This document shows, in pieces, positions 25,138 through 33,873 of a stretch of 64,000 bases of DNA. The position numbers were made by a program, and so were the translations under genes. The notes under the pieces are model-generated. The model worked only from the letters and a program-made list of their open reading frames with translations. It did not search any database and was not told the origin of the DNA. Position 1 is the first letter of the stretch. Each line of letters opens with the position of its first letter. The stretch is from Streptomyces pseudovenezuelae (GTDB lineage: Bacteria > Actinomycetota > Actinomycetes > Streptomycetales > Streptomycetaceae), in the NCBI RefSeq assembly GCF_029892565.1, contig NZ_JARXVH010000003.1, positions 124,001 to 188,000 on the forward strand, given 5' to 3'.

Positions 25138-27546
25138 CTACGAAACCACCGCGGGGTCCGGCGACTTGGCCGTCTGCTCTCCGTCCTCCTCGTCGTCGCC
25201 CATGGTGATCCCGCGCCGCTTGGAGATGTAGACGGACACGACGATGACCAGGAACGACAGGACCGCGATCGTGATCCGGACGCCGAGGTTCTTGTCGGCG
25301 CCGTAGCTGAACTTGATGACCGCGGGCGCGATGAGCAGCGACACCAGGTTCATCACCTTCAGCAGCGGGTTGATCGCGGGCCCCGCGGTGTCCTTGAAGG
25401 GGTCACCGACCGTGTCGCCGATCACGGTGGCGGCGTGGGCCTCACTGCCCTTGCCGCCGTAGTTGCCGTCCTCGACGAGTTTCTTGGCGTTGTCCCACGC
25501 GCCACCGGAGTTGGCGAGGAACACCGCCATCAGCGTGCCCGCCCCGATCGCGCCCGCGAGGTACGAGCCGAGCGCGCCGACACCGAGCGTGAACCCGATG
25601 AAGATGGGCGCCATCACGGCGAGCAGACCCGGAGTGGCCAACTCCCGCAGAGCATCCTTGGTACAGATGTCGACGACTCGCCCGTACTCCGGCTTCTCGG
25701 TGTAGTCCATGATCCCGGGGTGCTCGCGGAACTGCCGCCGCACCTCGTAGACCACCGCGCCCGCCGACCGCGACACCGCGCTGATCGCCAGCCCCGAGAA
25801 GAGGAAGACGACCGCGGCGCCGGCGATGAGGCCGACGAGGTTGTTGGGCTGCGAGATGTCCATGGAGAGGGTCAGCGGCGCACCCGCACCGGTCAGCTTC
25901 TCGCCCACGTCCGCCACATTCGTGGTGATCGCGTCCCGGTACGACCCGAAGAGCGCCGACGCCGCCAGGACGGCGGTGGCGATGGCGATGCCCTTGGTGA
26001 TGGCCTTGGTGGTGTTGCCGACCGCGTCCAGGTTGGTGAGCACCTGCGCGCCCGCGCCCTCGACGTCGCCGGACATCTCCGCGATGCCCTGCGCGTTGTC
26101 GGAGACCGGCCCGAAGGTGTCCATGGCGACGATCACGCCGACCGTGGTGAGCAGGCCGGTGCCGGCCAGCGCGACCGCGAACAGCGCGAGCATGATCGAC
26201 GTACCGCCGAGCAGGAAGGCGCCGTAGACGCCCAGACCGATCAACAAGGCGGTGTAGACGGCCGATTCCAGGCCCAGCGAGATACCGGCGAGGACGACGG
26301 TGGCGGGCCCCGTGAGCGAGGTCTTGCCGATGTCGCGCACCGGGCGGCGGGTGGTCTCGGTGAAGTAGCCGGTCAGCTGCTGGATGACGGCCGCCAGCAG
26401 GATGCCGATCGCCACCGCGATGACCGCGAGGATCCGCGGATCGCCGTCCTTGGCCCTGATGGCCGCGTCGGTGACGCCGTCCAGGTCGGAGTACTTCGCG
26501 GGCAGATAGACGAAGACGGCCACCGCGACCAGTACGAGCGAGATCACCGCGGAGATGAAGAAGCCGCGGTTGATCGCGGACATGCCGCTGCGGTCGGACC
26601 TGCGCGGGGCGACCGCGAAGATGCCGATCATGGCGGTGAGGACGCCGATCGCGGGCACGATCAGCGGGAAGGCGAGTCCGGAGTCGCCGAAGGCGGCCTT
26701 GCCGAGGATCAGCGCGGCCACCAGGGTCACGGCGTACGACTCGAAGAGGTCGGCCGCCATGCCCGCGCAGTCGCCGACGTTGTCGCCCACGTTGTCGGCG
26801 ATGGTCGCGGCATTGCGCGGGTCGTCCTCCGGAATGCCCTTCTCGACCTTGCCGACCAGGTCGGCGCCGACGTCGGCGGCCTTGGTGAAGATGCCGCCGC
26901 CGACACGCATGAACATCGCGATGAGGGCGGCCCCGAGGCCGAAGCCTTCGAGCACCTTCGGCGCGTCGGCCGCGTACACCAGCACCACACACGAGGCGCC
27001 CAGCAGACCGAGCCCCACCGTGAACATGCCGACGACGCCGCCCGTGCGGAAAGCGATCTTCATGGCTTTGTGCGAGACGGTGATGAGATCCTTTTCGGGT
27101 TCCCCCTCCGCCGGGGTCGCTTCCCGGGCCGCCGCGGCGACCCGCACATTACTGCGCACGGCCAGCCACATGCCGATATAGCCGGTGGCCGCCGAGAACC
27201 CCGCGCCGATCAAGAAGAACACCGATCGTCCGGCGCGCTGATTCCAGTCGTCCGCGGGCAGCAGCATGAGCAGGAAGAAGACCACGACGGCGAATACGCC
27301 CAGTGTGCGCATCTGCCGGGCCAGATAGGCGTTGGCGCCTTCCTGGACCGCCGCCGCGATCTCCTTCATCTTGTCGGTGCCCTCGCCCGCCGCGAGCACC
27401 TGGCGTACCAGGACGCCCGCGACCACGAGCGCGGCCAGGGCGACCACCGCGATCACGATCACGATGATCCGGTTGTCGTCGGTCAGTACCGCGGCTGCGA
27501 GGGTTGTGGGGTGGTCCAACTGCTGAGGGGTAGAAAGCCCCGCCAT
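25138..27546 (-). CDS. hppA: membrane-bound proton-pumping pyrophosphatase
   Basis: An 802-residue enzyme with about 16 membrane helices that couples pyrophosphate hydrolysis to proton export. Conserved substrate motifs are present: DVGADLVGKVE and the paired Asp motif DNVGDNVGDCAG. The GNTTKA motif carries Lys, the residue that marks the potassium-independent H+-pumping subclass. Streptomyces and other actinobacteria use it to recover energy from pyrophosphate made in biosynthesis. The gene stands alone, with 320 bases of non-coding DNA upstream. Confidence 0.97.
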   Translation of the reverse strand: MAGLSTPQQLDHPTTLAAAVLTDDNRIIVIVIAVVALAALVVAGVLVRQVLAAGEGTDKMKEIAAAVQEGANAYLARQMRTLGVFAVVVFFLLMLLPADDWNQRAGRSVFFLIGAGFSAATGYIGMWLAVRSNVRVAAAAREATPAEGEPEKDLITVSHKAMKIAFRTGGVVGMFTVGLGLLGASCVVLVYAADAPKVLEGFGLGAALIAMFMRVGGGIFTKAADVGADLVGKVEKGIPEDDPRNAATIADNVGDNVGDCAGMAADLFESYAVTLVAALILGKAAFGDSGLAFPLIVPAIGVLTAMIGIFAVAPRRSDRSGMSAINRGFFISAVISLVLVAVAVFVYLPAKYSDLDGVTDAAIRAKDGDPRILAVIAVAIGILLAAVIQQLTGYFTETTRRPVRDIGKTSLTGPATVVLAGISLGLESAVYTALLIGLGVYGAFLLGGTSIMLALFAVALAGTGLLTTVGVIVAMDTFGPVSDNAQGIAEMSGDVEGAGAQVLTNLDAVGNTTKAITKGIAIATAVLAASALFGSYRDAITTNVADVGEKLTGAGAPLTLSMDISQPNNLVGLIAGAAVVFLFSGLAISAVSRSAGAVVYEVRRQFREHPGIMDYTEKPEYGRVVDICTKDALRELATPGLLAVMAPIFIGFTLGVGALGSYLAGAIGAGTLMAVFLANSGGAWDNAKKLVEDGNYGGKGSEAHAATVIGDTVGDPFKDTAGPAINPLLKVMNLVSLLIAPAVIKFSYGADKNLGVRITIAVLSFLVIVVSVYISKRRGITMGDDEEDGEQTAKSPDPAVVS

Positions 27547-27866
27547 TCGTCCTCCTTGACGCCTGTGCTGAGCTCAAGATGTGGACGGATTCTAGGTACC
27601 CGCACCTGATCAAAACAGAGCGCGGTAAACGGAATTAGCCTTCACATGCCCTACAGCAAATGATCGACAACACGCCACGGAACCCGAATGGAGTAACGCC
27701 CCGAGGGCATTCACGCCTGCAGCAGCGCTTGATCGAATTATCGGGCCATTGATCGTGAATTGATTCACGAATTCCCGGGGTGCGACTGAAAAACACCAAG
27801 GGCCCTGCTCAGCAGGGCCCTTGAAGATCGTACGAGAGTTAGTTCAGTGGCTGAACTGGGGTGAGC
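27547..27866. other. intergenic region between hppA and the anti-sigma gene
   Basis: 320 bases without a gene. It should contain the hppA promoter (transcribed leftwards) and holds the terminator of the bldG/anti-sigma unit at 27798-27822. I see no convincing promoter consensus. The stretch 27640-27780 is A/T-richer than its surroundings. Confidence 0.5.
27798..27822 (-). terminator. terminator of the bldG unit
   Basis: A perfect palindrome, AAGGGCCCTGCT, one base, AGCAGGGCCCTT, about 45 bases after the stop codon of the anti-sigma gene. On the minus strand it is followed by GGTGTTTTTC, a T tract. Confidence 0.8.
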
Positions 27867-28298
27867 TCAGGAGAGGACCGCGGCCGGCGGCGTAGTCGGC
27901 CAGGTCATGCGGATCAGTCCGCCGTGCTCTCCTGCGGTCACCTCGACATCGTCGACGAGCCCGCTGATGACCGCGAGACCCATCTCGTCCTCCTCGATGT
28001 CCACATCGTCGCCCGCCGACCCCGAAGCACTCCCGCCGGGCGCCGAATGGGGCGCCTCGTCGCCGACCTCGATGGAGAACTGCTTCTCCTCCTCGATCAG
28101 CAGCACCTTCACGGGGGCGGTGATGCCACCGCTCTGGTGCAGCCCGACGGCACGGGTACAGGCCTCGCCGACCGCGAGTCTGACCTCGTCGAGGACGGCC
28201 TCGTCCACTCCGGCCCTGCGCGCCACCGCTGCCGCCACCAGTCGGGCGGTCCTGACGTGCTCGGGCAGCGCGCTGAAGCGGAGTTCAACGGTGGCCAT
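27867..28298 (-). CDS. anti-sigma factor, ATP-binding kinase-like partner of BldG
   Basis: A 143-residue protein of the SpoIIAB/RsbW-type HATPase fold. The N box is degenerate (VRLAVGEACTRAV) and the G-box region GLAVISGLVDDV is recognisable near residues 107-118; an acidic insert (about 80-105) separates them. In Streptomyces the gene next to bldG encodes an anti-sigma factor that is bound by BldG. It is co-directional with bldG and lies 119 bases downstream of it, consistent with known co-transcription. Confidence 0.85.
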   Translation of the reverse strand: MATVELRFSALPEHVRTARLVAAAVARRAGVDEAVLDEVRLAVGEACTRAVGLHQSGGITAPVKVLLIEEEKQFSIEVGDEAPHSAPGGSASGSAGDDVDIEEDEMGLAVISGLVDDVEVTAGEHGGLIRMTWPTTPPAAVLS

Positions 28299-28417
28299 GC
28301 ATCCCCCTAAGAACTTCGGGCGTGCTGTCGGGGGACCGGGCCGCCGAAAGCCCGGACCCCCTGTTGGTACTACGTCCGTCCCAGGAGCGGTCCTTTCCCG
28401 CTCAGGTGGGACGGTGG

Positions 28418-28759
28418 TCAGTCGGTGGCCGCCACCGCTTCCTCGACCGAGGTGTGGATCGGGAACACCTTGGTGAGGCCGGTGATGCGGAAGATCTTGA
28501 GAATGCGCTCCTGGTTGCAGACCAGGCGCAGCGAGCCCTCATGGGCACGCACCCGCTTCAGGCCGCCGACCAGTACGCCGAGCCCGGTGGAGTCGAGGAA
28601 GTCGACTCCCTCCATGTCGACGACGAGGTGGAAACTCCCGTCGTTCACAAGCTCGACCAACTGCTCGCGCAGCTTGGGCGCGGTATATACGTCGATTTCT
28701 CCACCGACCTCGACGACCGTACGATCGCCGACGGTACGGGTCGACAGGGACAGGTCCAC
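28418..28759 (-). CDS. bldG: anti-anti-sigma factor BldG
   Basis: A 113-residue STAS-domain protein with the conserved phosphorylation site [13 protein letters not shown]; the target residue counts as Ser57, matching the established BldG site. BldG is required for aerial mycelium and antibiotic production in Streptomyces and acts by sequestering anti-sigma factors when unphosphorylated. Sequence and neighbours are those of the canonical bldG locus. It is divergent from the helicase gene, with an 80-base promoter interval. Confidence 0.97.
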
Positions 28760-28839
28760 GGATCCTCCAGCACCTTGCTATCGAGCGGTCGCCCCTCGGG
28801 ACACCTCGGCAGAGCCCCCGGAACGGATCGCCAGCCGCG

Positions 28840-31443
28840 ATGGCATTCAATCACTTACCGGCAGGCGTGCACGACGCCTTGGTCCCATTGTCCGTCACGC
28901 CAGTGACACACTCGGTGCCGATGGCCAAGAATCATCGATCCGACAGATCCCCGACGGACCCCGTTTCCCGGCTCGCACCGGGCACGGTCCTGGGCCGACT
29001 CGCCTCCGGGCCGAGCCGGGCTTCGCGCATCACTCATACGGAGCACTTGCCCCCGCGTGAGGGCCGTCATGCCGTCTGGCCTGACCGGATTCGTTCGGAA
29101 GTCATCGCCGCCGTGCAGTCGGCCGGTATCGAACACCCCTGGGCCCACCAGGCACGAGCCGCCGAGCACGCCCTGGACGGCGAATCCGTGATCGTCGCCA
29201 CAGGGACTGCTTCCGGCAAGTCACTGGCGTACCTGGTCCCGGTTCTTTCGACCCTCCTGGACGGCTCCGAGGCCCCGAACGGCCGCGGCGCCACCTCCCT
29301 CTACCTGGCCCCCACCAAGGCGCTCGCGGCAGACCAGCGGCGATCCGTGAAGGAACTTTCACAACCTCTGGGAAATGCGGTACGCCCCGCGGTGTACGAC
29401 GGTGACACCCCGTTCGAGGAACGCGAGTGGATCCGCCAGTACGCGAACTATGTCCTGACCAACCCGGACATGCTCCACCGCGGCATCCTCCCGTCCCACC
29501 CCCGCTGGGCCTCCTTCCTCAAGTCGCTGAAGTACGTCGTCATCGACGAGTGCCACACCTATCGCGGCGTCTTCGGCTCGCACGTCGCCCAGATACTGCG
29601 CCGGCTGCGCCGCCTGTGTGCCCGCTACGGCTCCTCCCCCGTCTTCCTGCTGGCCTCCGCGACCGCCGCCGAGCCCTCGGTCGCCGCCGGCCGCCTGACC
29701 GGCCTCCCGGTGGTCGAGGTCGCCGACGACGCCTCACCACGCGGTGAACTGGTGTTCGCCCTGTGGGAACCCCCCCTCACCGAGCTGCACGGCGAGAGGG
29801 GCGCCCCGGTCCGCCGTACGGCCACCGCCGAGACGGCCGACCTGCTGACCGACCTCACCCTGCAGGGCGTGCGCTCGGTCGCCTTCGTGCGCTCCCGACG
29901 CGGCGCCGAACTGATCGCGGTGATCGCCCAGGAACGCCTCGCCGAGATCGACCGCTCCCTGGCCCGGCGTGTCGCGGCCTACCGCGGCGGCTACCTCCCC
30001 GAGGAACGCCGCGCCCTCGAACAGGCCCTCCACTCCGGCGAACTCCTCGGCCTCGCCGCCACCACCGCCCTCGAACTCGGCATCGACGTCTCGGGGTTGG
30101 ACGCCGTCGTGATCGCCGGCTACCCGGGCACCCGCGCCTCCCTGTGGCAGCAGGCAGGCCGCGCGGGCCGCTCCGGACAGGGCGCGCTGGCCATCCTGGT
30201 CGCCCGCGACGACCCCCTGGACACCTACCTCGTCCACCACCCAGAGGCCCTCTTCGACCAACCCGTCGAATCCACGGTCCTCGACCCCGACAACCCGTAC
30301 GTCCTCGCCCCGCACCTGTGCGCGGCAGCCGCGGAACTCCCGCTCACCGACGACGACTTGCCCCTCTTCGGCCCCGCCTGCGAGGAACTCCTCCCCCAAC
30401 TGGAGGCCGCGAAGCTGCTGCGCCGCCGGACGAAGGCCTGGCACTGGACGCGCCGGGAACGGGCCGCCGACCTGGCCGACATCCGTGGCGAGGGCGGTCG
30501 CCCGGTCCAGATAGTGGAAGCCGGCACGGGCCGCCTCATGGGCACGGTCGACGCGGGCTCCGCGCACACGAGCGTCCACGAAGGCGCGGTCCACCTCCAC
30601 CAGGGGCTCACGTATCTCGTGCGCTCCCTGGACCTGGAGGACTCGGTGGCCCTGGTGGAGCAGGCCAACCCCTCGTACTCGACGGTCGCCCGCGACACCA
30701 CCTCCATCTCCGTCCTGTCCACGGACACCGAGATCCCCTGGGGCGACGGCCGCCTTTGTTACGGCTCCGTCGAGGTCACCAACCAGGTCGTCTCCTTCCT
30801 CCGCCGACGTCTCATCACCGGTGAGGTACTGGGCGAGACCAAACTCGACCTCCCTCCTCGTACGTTGCGCACCCGCGCCGTGTGGTGGACCGTCACCGAG
30901 GACCAGCTCGACGAGGCCCGGATCAACCCCGAGATCCTCGGCGGCGCCCTCCACGCCGCCGAACACGCCTCGATCGGCATGCTCCCCCTCTTCGCGACCT
31001 GCGACCGTTGGGACATCGGCGGAGTGTCCGTCCCGCTGCACCCCGACACGTTGCTGCCCACGGTCTTCGTCTACGACGGCCACCCGGGCGGCGCGGGCTT
31101 CGCGGAGCGCGCCTTCCACACCGCCCGCGCCTGGCTGACCGCCACCCGCCAGGCCATCGCCTCCTGCGAGTGCGACGCCGGCTGCCCGTCCTGCATCCAG
31201 TCCCCCAAGTGCGGCAACGGCAACGATCCGCTGCACAAGCGGGGGGCTCTGCGGCTGCTTACGGTGCTGTTGCGGGGGGCGCCGGAGGAGAAGAGTGGGG
31301 AGGAAGGCGGGACTGCGGCTGGGGAATGGCCGGGGGAGCAGCCCCCAGAGGGGGCGGCGCCGGAACCAGGCCCGCGAGACCTCCCCGTCCCTGCGGAGGA
31401 GCCGACGCCGGATCCGGACCCGCAGGCCCCGCCCGTGCCCTGA
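28840..31443 (+). CDS. DEAD/DEAH-box helicase with Zn-binding C-terminus (MrfA/SftH-like)
   Basis: An 867-residue superfamily 2 helicase. Motif I ATGTASGKS is near residues 124-132, motif II VIDECH near 230 and motif VI QQAGRAGRSG near 440. The C-terminal region has the cysteine cluster CECDAGCPSCIQSPKCGNG that marks the YprA/MrfA and mycobacterial SftH group of DNA repair helicases. The last 70 residues are a low-complexity Pro/Glu tail. The start used matches the leader remembered from Streptomyces homologues; ATG 28921 is an alternative. Its 3' end overlaps the convergent minus-strand gene by about 185 bases. Confidence 0.9.
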   Translation: MAFNHLPAGVHDALVPLSVTPVTHSVPMAKNHRSDRSPTDPVSRLAPGTVLGRLASGPSRASRITHTEHLPPREGRHAVWPDRIRSEVIAAVQSAGIEHPWAHQARAAEHALDGESVIVATGTASGKSLAYLVPVLSTLLDGSEAPNGRGATSLYLAPTKALAADQRRSVKELSQPLGNAVRPAVYDGDTPFEEREWIRQYANYVLTNPDMLHRGILPSHPRWASFLKSLKYVVIDECHTYRGVFGSHVAQILRRLRRLCARYGSSPVFLLASATAAEPSVAAGRLTGLPVVEVADDASPRGELVFALWEPPLTELHGERGAPVRRTATAETADLLTDLTLQGVRSVAFVRSRRGAELIAVIAQERLAEIDRSLARRVAAYRGGYLPEERRALEQALHSGELLGLAATTALELGIDVSGLDAVVIAGYPGTRASLWQQAGRAGRSGQGALAILVARDDPLDTYLVHHPEALFDQPVESTVLDPDNPYVLAPHLCAAAAELPLTDDDLPLFGPACEELLPQLEAAKLLRRRTKAWHWTRRERAADLADIRGEGGRPVQIVEAGTGRLMGTVDAGSAHTSVHEGAVHLHQGLTYLVRSLDLEDSVALVEQANPSYSTVARDTTSISVLSTDTEIPWGDGRLCYGSVEVTNQVVSFLRRRLITGEVLGETKLDLPPRTLRTRAVWWTVTEDQLDEARINPEILGGALHAAEHASIGMLPLFATCDRWDIGGVSVPLHPDTLLPTVFVYDGHPGGAGFAERAFHTARAWLTATRQAIASCECDAGCPSCIQSPKCGNGNDPLHKRGALRLLTVLLRGAPEEKSGEEGGTAAGEWPGEQPPEGAAPEPGPRDLPVPAEEPTPDPDPQAPPVP

Positions 31444-31864
31444 CCTCCGCCGCGAACGGCCCCTGTCCCGACGCCGCCGTCACGTCCGAGGTGTCGCCGA
31501 CGATGGCGCACCGCACGAGCCGGGTGCCCTGAGCGCGGGCCACCTGGTCCGCCCGGGCGCAGGCCGCAGCACCCTGCGCCCAGTTGTCCGCCGCCGCGAG
31601 CGCCGCGAGATCGGCCCCGCCGGCCGCGCGATGCCGGGTCACGACGGCGTGCCCCATCGCGAGCACGATCCCGAACACCACGCACAGCACGGCGATGGCA
31701 CCGACGCTCCAGATGGTGGCGGAACCACGATCGGCGTCCGCCTCGGGCAACTTGGTCTCCGCACACACCTCGGTCTCCGAGGTCTCCGAGGTCTCCGAGG
31801 TGCCAGAGGTGCCAGAGGTGCCCAAGATCACAGAGATCCCCGACCTCCCGGTTCCGCTTCTCAT
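31259..31864 (-). CDS. TadE-like pseudopilin, Rv3654c family
   Basis: About 201 residues. ATG 31864 overlaps the upstream TadE stop (ATGA). A repeated TSGTSET segment (residues about 13-30) precedes the TadE-type core: GSATIWSVGAIAVLCVVFGIVLAMG, the hydrophobic helix of a minor pilin, then HRAAGGADLAALAAA. The C-terminal 60 residues are Pro/Ala/Gly-rich and overlap the helicase gene tail on the other strand, so their reality is uncertain. It is part of the helicase-associated Tad-like export cluster of actinobacteria. Confidence 0.8.
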   Translation of the reverse strand: MRSGTGRSGISVILGTSGTSGTSETSETSETEVCAETKLPEADADRGSATIWSVGAIAVLCVVFGIVLAMGHAVVTRHRAAGGADLAALAAADNWAQGAAACARADQVARAQGTRLVRCAIVGDTSDVTAASGQGPFAAEVRARAGPAGPDPASAPPQGRGGLAGLVPAPPPLGAAPPAIPQPQSRLPPHSSPPAPPATAP

Positions 31865-32250
31865 CCCCCGGCCCCCACCGTCTCCTCCGCGGCGGCCACG
31901 GCCTCCTCCCGCACCTCGAAGGGCAGACCGCTCAGTGCCGGCGGCTTGGCCACCACGACCACACGGACCCGGTCCCCCTCCCGGCTGACCGTGACCTTCG
32001 CGCCGCTCGGTGCCGCCCCGCGGGCCACCTCGACGACCGCGTCGGCCGGATCCTGACGGGCAGCCGCCCGCGCTCCCGTCCGCGCCGCGTCCACGCACTG
32101 GATCTGCGCGGCCACCACCAACAGCCCCCAGACCAACGCCATCGCGAACAACACCAGCACGGGCAGCACCACGGCCGACTCCGCCGTCACGAACCCGCGA
32201 TCCGCGCCCCTGCGGCAGCCGCTCCCGAGTCCGCTCTCACATCCGCGCAT
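31861..32250 (-). CDS. TadE family minor pilin
   Basis: A 129-residue type IV-like minor pilin. GFVTAESAVVLPVLVLFAMALVWGLL (residues about 19-44) is the TadE signature: a short basic leader, the Glu at position +5 of the processing site and a hydrophobic helix that packs in the pilus core. It is followed by DAARTGARAAAR. It overlaps the pilin gene upstream by 14 bases and the next gene by four, so these three are a tight operon. Confidence 0.85.
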   Translation of the reverse strand: MRGCESGLGSGCRRGADRGFVTAESAVVLPVLVLFAMALVWGLLVVAAQIQCVDAARTGARAAARQDPADAVVEVARGAAPSGAKVTVSREGDRVRVVVVAKPPALSGLPFEVREEAVAAAEETVGAGG

Positions 32251-32446
32251 CGAGCGCCCGCTTCACGATGGCCTGCAGTTCCGCGCTGACCTGCCCGCTC
32301 GTCACCACCTTGTAGAGGACCACCGCGAAGGCGACCGCGGCCACGATCCCCATCGCGTACTCCGAGGTCACCATCCCCGAGTCCCGTCGCGCCGCCCACA
32401 CCCCGCACACCAGGGCACGCAGCCGCGCCCGCACCACCTTGTACAT
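32237..32446 (-). CDS. Flp-type pilin, DUF4244
   Basis: A 69-residue major-pilin-like protein: a basic leader (about 22 residues), then DSGMVTSEYAMGIVAAVAFAVVLYKVV with the Flp-pilin Glu-Tyr pair after the predicted prepilin cleavage site, and a short C-terminus. It is the DUF4244 family that accompanies TadB/TadC in actinobacteria. Its gene is the first of the three-gene pilin block and lies 222 bases downstream of tadC. Confidence 0.85.
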   Translation of the reverse strand: MYKVVRARLRALVCGVWAARRDSGMVTSEYAMGIVAAVAFAVVLYKVVTSGQVSAELQAIVKRALDARM

Positions 32447-32490
32447 CTCAACCCCCGTAAGGAATCAGTCCCGTTGACGATCTGTTTTCG

Positions 32491-32625
32491 ATGCCGCGCT
32501 ACTTGGCGCCGCATTTCTCACTGCCGCAGCTCTTGGTGCCGCGTCTCTCATGCCGCGCTTCTCGGCGCCGCACATCCCGCTGCCGCGTTTGTCGCTGCCG
32601 CACCTCTTGGTGCCGGCTCTCCTAC
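32491..32625. repeat. degenerate 15-bp tandem repeat between tadC and the pilin gene
   Basis: Eight or nine imperfect copies of a 15-bp unit, roughly TGCCGCnnCTCTTGG, fill most of the 222-base gap upstream of the pilin gene. Copies differ at two to five positions. Plus-strand ORFs across it are low-complexity and are not accepted as genes. Confidence 0.7.
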
Positions 32626-32668
32626 CTACCGATCTCGCCCGCCGGCAACGGCTACTCGCCCCGCCCCG

Positions 32669-33457
32669 TCACCCACCGCCCCCTCCCAACACCCCACCCG
32701 CCAGCCCGATCACCACGGGCAGTACGCCGACCGCGATGAACGCGGGCAGGAAGCACAGCCCCACCGGCACGGTGACCATCACCGCCGCCCGTCTGGCCCG
32801 TGCCGTCGCCGAGCGCGTCCAGTCGGCGCGGGCCTCCGCTGCCAGCCGGGCCACCGGCCCCGCAGCGGGGAGCCCGGACACATCGGCGCGTTCCAGTAGC
32901 CGAGCCAGAGCCCCGGCGCCCGGCAGCGCGGCCAACCTCCGCCAGGCCTCGGCCGGTTCTCCGCCGAGCCGCGCCTCCGCGGCACCCCGCGCGAGCGCCT
33001 CCCCGACCGGGCCGCCCAGGGCCTCGCCCACCGCCTGCGCAGCAACCACCGGACCGGCGCCCGCGGCGATACAGGCGGCCAACAGGTCGGATGCGAGAGG
33101 TAGTTGACGTGCCGCCTCGCCCTCGTCGTACGCCCGGACACCACCCGCCGCCGACTGCCGCTCACGCCACCACCACAGCCCGGCCGCGACAACCAGCCCC
33201 ACGACGACACCGGCAACGCCCCCGACCAGCACCCACCCGGCGCACCCCACCGCCACCAAGGGCAGTTGCCGCCACGCACCCGCCCGCACCTCGCCCCACG
33301 GACGCCCGGACGTCAGTTCCGCAGCGGCCAGCAACTCCGCCACCCGCCGCCGAACCCGCCGCTCACGCCGAACCCCCTCGGCCCACCGCAGCAGCCACCC
33401 CAGGACGCACAACACCCCCAAGGTCACCCCCAGCCTGTGGACAACTTCCGCACTCAC
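32669..33457 (-). CDS. TadC-like type II secretion F-domain protein
   Basis: About 262 residues. GTG 33457, with GGAAGGGG upstream, gives MSAEVVHRLGVTLG; an ATG at 33526 would add a basic leader. An N-terminal membrane helix, a pair of helices near residues 70-105, the T2SSF cytoplasmic domain (PLASDLLAACIAAGAGPVVAAQAVG) and C-terminal membrane helices are visible. It is an inner-membrane platform protein of the Tad pilus, working with TadB. With TadA split by an insertion, the platform may be idle. Confidence 0.85.
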   Translation of the reverse strand: MSAEVVHRLGVTLGVLCVLGWLLRWAEGVRRERRVRRRVAELLAAAELTSGRPWGEVRAGAWRQLPLVAVGCAGWVLVGGVAGVVVGLVVAAGLWWWRERQSAAGGVRAYDEGEAARQLPLASDLLAACIAAGAGPVVAAQAVGEALGGPVGEALARGAAEARLGGEPAEAWRRLAALPGAGALARLLERADVSGLPAAGPVARLAAEARADWTRSATARARRAAVMVTVPVGLCFLPAFIAVGVLPVVIGLAGGVLGGGGG

Positions 33458-33873
33458 ACCGCCCAACCCCTTCCGAACTCCCGATCCACGCCCGACATCA
33501 CGCCACCGCCTCCCGACCACGCCCACGCCCGCCCTCTCACCACCTCGCGCTCACGCCCCGCGCCGCCGTCACGCCAACTCCTGGTCACGCCTCGCTCTGC
33601 CGTCACACCAACTCCTGGTCACACCCGCTCCTGACCACGCACCCCACCTCCGACCACACGCCACCGTCCGCCCGTACATCGCCTCCCACTCGCGCGCCTC
33701 GTCCCGACGGCACCCACTCACGCACGCACCCCGCTACCCGACCGTGCTCACTCCCTGCCGCACGACCACGCCCGCCCAGACATCCCCTCCCGCCCACACC
33801 CACGCCCGCCCTCAAGCCCCACGCCACCCGCCTTCTCCGTCCCGGCCCACCGCGGCCAATCCCACCCACGCCC
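33458..33873. other. gap between tadB and tadC with 34-bp-spaced direct repeat
   Basis: About 415 bases. A 24-base direct repeat starting GCCGTCAC and ending CTCCTGGTCAC lies at 33565-33588 and 33599-33622 (one mismatch). The remainder is C-rich, with many CACGCC/CACTCC words. No convincing gene; plus-strand ORFs through it are compositional artefacts. Confidence 0.5.
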
